DNA from: Erpobdella octoculata
Lineage: Eukaryota > Annelida > Clitellata > Hirudinida > Erpobdellidae
Direction of reading: 5' to 3'
Assembly: GCA_963978895.1 (NCBI GenBank)
Contig: OZ022241.1
Location: 16,897,341 to 16,961,340, forward strand
Length of the DNA stretch: 64,000 nucleotides
Positions 58,945 to 64,000 of this stretch are shown piece by piece (position 1 is the stretch's first letter; each line of letters opens with the position of its first letter). The notes below the pieces were generated by a model. It saw only the letters and a list, made by a program, of their open reading frames with translations. It searched no databases and had not been told where the DNA came from. Position numbers and translations under genes: made by a program.

Positions 58945-59110
58945 CTAGCAAGGTTACCCGGCGTTTCCAGGGGTTTTAACAAGTATTTTCTATCGTTTTT
59001 CTCTCGCTTCTTTCCCCGCTCGCTTTCCCGCTCCAGCTCGCTCACCCACTTCCTCTCCAGCTCCCTTTCTTTCTTTCTCCCCCTCCTAACTCCTTTTTGC
59101 TCAAAAACGT
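58945..59110 (-). mobile_element. Helitron 3' module scrap
   Basis: A|CTAGCAAGGTTACCCGGCG TTTCCAGGGGTTTTAAC then 'cgctcgctttcccgctcc'. Only the 3' end remains; it points leftward. Confidence 0.55.
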
Positions 59111-59420
59111 TTGGGTTGTAGTGTCGATTCTAGTTTGTCAATTTGGAGCAGACTTTATTCACACTGCTGAATAAGCTGGATGCCACCAAAAAACAGGTTG
59201 CACCTTACAAAATAAATTTTGGAAGTAATTTATCTTTGATACATGCTCTAAGAAACACAACTCGTCATTTAGCACAAACAAATTTTCAAACCAAATTCTC
59301 AACCTTTCGGTATAACAATCGCTGTTCAAGACTACAATTAGTCAAAAACTTCTTCATTAAACTTTTATTGTTAGACCTACGGACCGTTTCAGCTATGTCA
59401 GCCATCATCAGGGTCAAAAA
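59111..59420 (-). mobile_element. Penelope-like element terminal fragment
   Basis: On the minus strand 'ccctgatgatggctgacata' followed by 'gctgaaacggtccgtagg' and 'aacaataaaagtttaatgaa' is the kind of sequence found in the long terminal regions of Penelope-like retroelements. The adjoining 230 bases have no ORF resembling their reverse transcriptase. It contains the hammerhead motif listed separately. Confidence 0.5.
59374..59415 (-). ncRNA. Hammerhead ribozyme motif, intact core
   Basis: Minus strand 5' to 3': stem I arm GACC; CTGATGA; stem II GGCT-GACAT-AGCT; GAAA; stem III ACG-GTC-CGT (its first A is the last A of GAAA); A at the cleavage position; stem I arm GGTC. All invariant core residues (CUGANGA, GAAA, UH at the cleavage site) are present and stems I, II and III pair, though each is short (4, 4 with one wobble, 3). 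This is the minimal type I form described for Penelope-like elements. Whether it cleaves as a monomer is uncertain because stems are so short. Confidence 0.68.
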
Positions 59421-59589
59421 TTAAACAATGAGAGTAAACAAGAAAGCCAAAGAGTCAAAAATGTCAAAGAATTGGCACACAAACATAATATTAAACATCC
59501 TACACATTGAATTACCAGGAAACATGAGATTCAGCAAAACAGCAAGACTAAAAGTAAAACAAAATTATTGTAATCACAAAAACTATAAT

Positions 59590-59800
59590 TTTTTTTTATT
59601 TTCTTTCACACGCCTTTTCCAAGACAAGTCTTGCTCGAAGGCGAGAAAGGGTTCTTGCAGAGGCAGCCATTTATAGGCGCCTACCCTTTTAGCAATGCGA
59701 GTGAACTCCTTGCTTAAGGGAGTTACGCTGGTGACGCCGGCGAGGTTCGAACTGCCGACCTAACGATCGACAGGCGAACGCTCTACCTCTCTGCGCCTCA
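59590..59800 (-). mobile_element. tRNA-derived SINE
   Basis: Minus strand begins TGAGGCGCAGAGAGGTAGAG (A box: GGCGCAGAGAGGTAGAG) and, 30 bases on, GGTCGGCAGTTCGAACCTCG (B box AGTTCGAACCT). After the tRNA-like head comes a unique body (aactcccttaagcaaggagt, ggctgcctctgcaagaaccc) and the tail 'aaggcgtgtgaaagaaaa' into an A-rich run. A true tRNA gene is excluded: there is no 3' acceptor stem partner. Sits left of the Helitron at 60,781. Confidence 0.72.
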
Positions 59801-60780
59801 AATAGTTATAATGTTTGAATGTACCATCAATTTCTGCGTTCTCTATATTTTATTAATGAGACCTGTGATTAATAAACAGTTTGACAAATTTCCACAGAAT
59901 CTTCACTTGTTTGGTGTCAAGGAGAGAAATAATTTATTTACCCTGTGTTCCTTTTAATGTTTGTTCGCACTCCTGACGCAGACACGCTGATTGTTGAGGC
60001 CATTCCTAATGAATCTAATTGTCTTATATCCAAGAAAGTTTTAGTCTCTTTTAACATTACACCGCGAAAACACAAAAATTGATGATACATTGCAACATTA
60101 TAACTATATATCTATATGTCTTAATTTAAATTCTAATTTTATAGAAATTTCAAAACTAAAATAAAAGCTTGATATTCAAAAATGAATAAATGTATATGTT
60201 AATTGATAATAATAGTTATACCCTTGATGTACAAAAATTAAAAGTCAAAATGATATATTGGACAAGTGGCACACCACAATGTATAGACACCAGGGCCAGG
60301 CATAAATAAAGCATATCAGAATCAACGAGGGAGAGTTGGCTGCGCAGCTGGATCCCCGAACTGTGGTGCAAAAAAGACAAATATATTAGCTAAACATAGA
60401 AAATAAGTTTTTGAAAATAGTCCAACAAATACAATAGTTATGAAGAAAAATATAGATCAGGGTATGTTTTCCATATCAAAATGTATGGAGATAACCTTAG
60501 GTTCTATTTTTGGCAAATCTGGTCCATTTTTAAAAATTGAAACAAGTCTGAATAGAACTTGTTAATTCCAATCCTATGTTAAAAACAAAATAGATTTATT
60601 ATGTTTAAGTTAAAAGTTATACGAATTTTAAAAATCTAACTTTTAACGCGTACGACACAGCATATGGTTACTTAATCGCGCTGGGCTCCCTGCAGCTATT
60701 ATGCAAATGAACTGCTCGTTAATGACACAACGGATATTGTATCTATTGGGGCAATAAAAATGTAGGCAAAGTTATATATA
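59801..60780. other. No gene recognised
   Basis: Mostly AT-rich. A GC-richer patch (60,290-60,360, 'ggccaggcataaataaagca') and another near 60,640-60,740 match nothing I know. No WDR19 WD40 exon found here. Confidence 0.45.
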
Positions 60781-61010
60781 TCTATATATATAAAAATGAA
60801 TGTTTGTATGTATGTCCTTTATGCATTGCTACACCATTCATCCGATCGTAATAAAATTTTCACACAACCTTGAGAGTCAAAGGGAATCAAATATAGAAAA
60901 AAAATTGAAATCCGTCACAAAATGAGCGGAGCGGGTGAGCGAGCGGGAACTATATATATATATATATATATATACACGTACCTATACATTACATAAATAA
61001 GCGGGGGTTC

Positions 61011-61165
61011 CATGATGAAACAGAACATGATAAAACAGAACATGACAAAACAGAACATGATAAAACAGAACATGATAAAACAGAACAGTGAAGAAACAGA
61101 ACAGTGAGAAAACAGAACAGTGAAGAAACAGAACATTGATTAAACAGAACAGTGATAAAACAGAA
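61011..61165 (+). repeat. (aaaacagaacatgat)n array
   Basis: About ten units of 15-16 bp; units 1-5 have 'catgat', later ones 'cagtgaag'. Mirror of 61,733-61,960. Confidence 0.9.
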
Positions 61166-61732
61166 TAATAATATTATTTTTCGATGTTTGAAGCTCCTCG
61201 CTGCTGGATATAACTTGCTCAACCTGTTTGCACAGAAATTGTAGATGTAAATACATATTTTTATATGAGCAAACTCTTTTATAACCAACTTTGTAACAAC
61301 AATATATATCTAGAAGTCCAAGTTTGAACTATAATTTGGTAAGAAGTCTCTCAACTGTGACACTGGTATCTGGCATTAATGTGTTTTTAATGTGTTCGCA
61401 ACATTTGCATGAGTGAATTTTCACGGGAAAATTATATTGATCAATTAATAAGAAATGAACTAGAATAGGCCCAGATTAAAAAGTTGGCTCTTTTGTCAAA
61501 ATAGTTTTTTAATATTCAATCAAACAAAAGAGTTATCAGCGAAAAACCGTCAACGCACCGCAACAAGAATATAAAGCAAACACAAACACAAATTAATCTG
61601 TTGTAGGATGATTCCTACTTTTCCTCTGGATCAATAACTGACAACGGAAACATACAAAAAAGTAGATGAAAGTTATATAAAACCGATTTGTAGTTATTAT
61701 TGCGAAAAATTGAAAATAATAAACGCGATGTA

Positions 61733-61960
61733 CTGTTTTATCACTGTTCTGTTTGTTCAATGTTCTGTTTCTTCACTGTTCTGTTTTCTCACTGTTCTGT
61801 TTCTTCACTGTTCTGTTTTTTCACTGTTCTGTTTTATCATGTTCTGTTTTATCATGTTCTGTTTTATCATGTTCTGTTTTATCATGTTCTGTTTTATCAT
61901 GTTCTGTTTTATCATGTTCTGTTTTATCATGTTCTGTTGCATCATGTTCTGTTTTATCCG
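61733..61960 (-). repeat. (atcatgttctgtttt)n array, inverted
   Basis: About 15 units, first 'cactgttctgtttctt' type and then at least eight 'atcatgttctgtttt' units; the order of the two unit types is the mirror image of the left array. Confidence 0.9.
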
Positions 61961-62398
61961 GTTACCATAAGCGGGAACAGGAACGGAAAGCCAACTGACA
62001 GCGAAAGATCGAGCGGGAAAGGGAAAGTGACCGAGAACGGCAAAGCGACCGGGAACGGGAAAGCTACCGGGAGCGGGAAAGCAACCGAAAGCGGAAAACC
62101 GACCGAGAGAGGGAAAGTGACCGGGAGCGGAAAAGCGACCCGGAACGGGAAATCGACCGGAGCGGGAAAAACCGGAAACGGAAAAGCGTCTGGAAGCGGG
62201 AAAACGGCCTGGAGCGAAAAACCGACCGGGAACGGGAAAGCGACGGAAAGCGAGAAACCGACCGAGAACGGGAGAGCAAGCAGGAACGGGAAAACGACCG
62301 GGAGCGGGAAAACAAGCGGGGAAGGAAACGGGAGCGAGAGAGACAAGCATTAGAAAAACCTTTAAAAACCCCCGGGCAACGCCGGGTACTTCCGCTAG

Positions 62399-62442
62399 TA
62401 TATATATAAAGTTTTTAAATCTTCAGTTGTTTACAATAATTA

Positions 62443-62527
<85 letters not shown>

Positions 62528-62671
62528 GTATATATATATAAATATGTATATATACATATATATATATAAATTTGTATATATACATATACATATATAATAA
62601 ATAATATATAATATATATAATATATATATATGTATATATACATATATATAAATATGTATATATACATATCC

Positions 62672-62702
<31 letters not shown>

Positions 62703-62724
62703 TGTATATATATATATATATACA

Positions 62725-62776
<52 letters not shown>

Positions 62777-62839
62777 AATATATATATATGTATGTATATA
62801 AATATATATATATGTATGTATATATATATATATAAATAT

Positions 62840-62871
<32 letters not shown>

Positions 62872-62905
62872 CATACATACATACATATATATATATGTAA
62901 ATATA

Positions 62906-62941
<36 letters not shown>

Positions 62942-62956
62942 CACACATATATATAT

Positions 62957-63030
<74 letters not shown>
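62399..63030. repeat. Long compound (TA)n tract
   Basis: More than 600 bases of TA with GTATAC, TTTATA and (CATA) variants, starting directly at the Helitron end. Confidence 0.95.
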
Positions 63031-63039
<9 letters not shown>

Positions 63040-63168
63040 TTCCGAAAAATGGAACTTCACAGTTGCGATTCTAGACATGAATTAAGTATTTTTGGGATCA
63101 TTTGATTATGAACAAGATAAAGATTGATATAGACTTAAAGAGGTTTCTTGATTTTCTTGTAAATAAGT

Positions 63169-64000
63169 TCAAGGGCGAAAAAGTTTCTCTGAGCTATAAC
63201 TTAGAAGAGAGTGCTGCCTTTTGGATATTTCTTGTAAGAGCAGTAAGAGGCACTGGCAGAAGCTATTTTTTGGCAGCAAGAGCTTCGAAATAAGATTTAT
63301 CTTTTCCCGCTTTTTTAGCCAAACCTCCTTCGAGTTATAAATATTTTCATCGGAGAAAGTGTTATCCGGACATTCAGGCCCATAGGTTTCCAGTAAAATC
63401 AAGTCCTTCCGTATTTCTTTAGTCTCTTCATAGAAATGTTTATAATAAGGACTCCGACTGTACATGAATGATTCTTTTTCTGCATATCGAGAATCTTCAG
63501 AATTATCCGAACAGTCATCTTCTTCCTTATCGTCAAATATCGTATTCTGTATAAGTAGGGGATTCTTAATGATATCGATATAGACTTGAACTTCCGGCCA
63601 TTTCTTTTTGCTCAATAGACAACATAACAGAGCTTGAATTAATTTATATGCTCTCTGCCTATCTAGTTCAATAAGAATTGCATATGTTACTGAAATATAT
63701 ATTTTGACATTTTTTTTCTAAAGCATCTGATACCATTTTCAAAAAATGGGCACAACATAATTTTACTTGAGTTATGTGTTTGGGAACACAATCGAAAGTA
63801 GCCCATGCTATACTCATTTCCAAATACTGAGGTACGTCCACCCCATTGAAACTTAACAAAACTCCAATAATTAAAGCCATCGAGTAGTCTGTGACTACTG
63901 TCGAATAAATAGGCCAAGCGTCTGAATTCTTTCTTACGAACATCATGTAAGAACCTAACATTCTAAAAATGTTACCGGAGTTATGTTTGCAAGCGACAAA
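63169..64000 (-). pseudogene. MULE-like transposase fragment, runs off the window
   Basis: The minus strand is open from 64,000 down to 63,668 (FVACKHNSGNIFRMLGSYMM ... IYSTVVTDYSMALIIGVLLS ... VPKHITQVKLCCAHFLKMVS). A second frame follows, VTYAILIELDRQRAYKLIQA then LLCCLLSKKKWPEVQVYIDI, ending near 63,169. VTDYSMAL with CCAHFLK matches the pattern of MULE-type DDE transposases in many invertebrates (a T-D-x-(S/A) catalytic Asp, later C-x-H). The two parts are joined by a frameshift or by a tiny AT-rich intron (gtatcag...atatttcag). The second part has an acidic, low-complexity region (DDKEEDDCSDNSEDS). Confidence 0.5.

Larger units (their letters stand above)
60781..62398 (+). mobile_element. 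Complete non-autonomous Helitron with mirrored internal arrays
   Basis: A|TCTATATATATAAAAATGAA starts the 5' module (tttatgcattgctacaccat, ccgatcgtaataaaattttc, ttgagagtcaaagggaatca, cacaaaatgagcggagcggg). The 3' end is ...CCCGGGCAACGCCGGGTACT TCCGCTAG|T at 62,398. Between: a short TA tract, an array of (aaacagaacatgat) units, 550 bases of unique AT-rich DNA, the same array reversed, and the gggaaagcga minisatellite. 1,618 bp, no ORF that is not minisatellite. Confidence 0.75.

Noticed and set aside
59740..59800. tRNA gene
   Set aside because: A and B boxes are present but the cloverleaf does not close; the SINE body follows immediately.
61700..62353. 217-codon plus-strand frame and 181-codon minus-strand frame
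   Set aside because: Made entirely of the 15-bp array and the Helitron minisatellite; both strands are open for the same reason.
58670..64000. N-terminal WD40 exons of WDR19
   Set aside because: Searched by eye on the minus strand for GH...D...W-x-D patterns with splice borders; none found, so the 5' half is probably beyond the window.

Overview
This is invertebrate nuclear DNA: AT-rich, full of (TA)n microsatellites and transposable-element remains, with spliced genes. The two recognisable host genes are the 3' half of WDR19/IFT144 (intraflagellar transport, so a ciliated animal) and a TAL/SCL-family bHLH transcription factor whose helix 2 resembles protostome TAL proteins. I infer a protostome, possibly lophotrochozoan; the species cannot be named from this window.

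Layout. 0-8.2 kb is a Helitron cluster: a decayed autonomous Helitron (helicase pieces at 130-330 and 3,500-3,770, terminus at 4,077) broken up by a hAT fragment and by short non-autonomous Helitrons. 8.2-13 kb is AT-rich and holds two unidentified minus-strand exons, a broken cadherin-like fragment and a decayed hammerhead-like motif. 13-20 kb holds LINE pieces and a Helitron (14,021-19,637) that encloses an L2/CR1-like LINE, which is itself broken by a hAT element. 20-31.1 kb holds a foldback element, an acidic small ORF, and two 2.8-kb terminal-inverted-repeat elements in opposite orientation around LINE scraps. 31-37 kb is mostly unassigned and includes a 9-bp GATC-rich satellite. 37.2-42.05 kb is the TAL gene (two coding exons). 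42-46.1 kb holds two non-autonomous hAT elements with perfect 8-bp target duplications. 46.98-58.67 kb is WDR19 on the minus strand: 19 exons whose phases all agree, with introns invaded by Helitrons, a Gypsy-type LTR fragment and mirrored satellites. 58.7-64 kb holds a hammerhead ribozyme-like motif of Penelope type, a tRNA-derived SINE, a complete non-autonomous Helitron and the edge of a MULE-like transposase.

How it fits together. Most of the repeated 'ACTAGCGGG...CCCGGCGTTGCCCGGG' and 'TCTATATATATAAAAATGAATG' sequences are the 3' and 5' ends of Helitrons: a GC hairpin followed by CTAG|T, and A|TC starts. This one reading explains about 20 separate repeat blocks and their association with (TA)n. 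All coordinates come from hand reading; exon borders may be off by a base or two, and family assignments rest on motif recognition, not searches.
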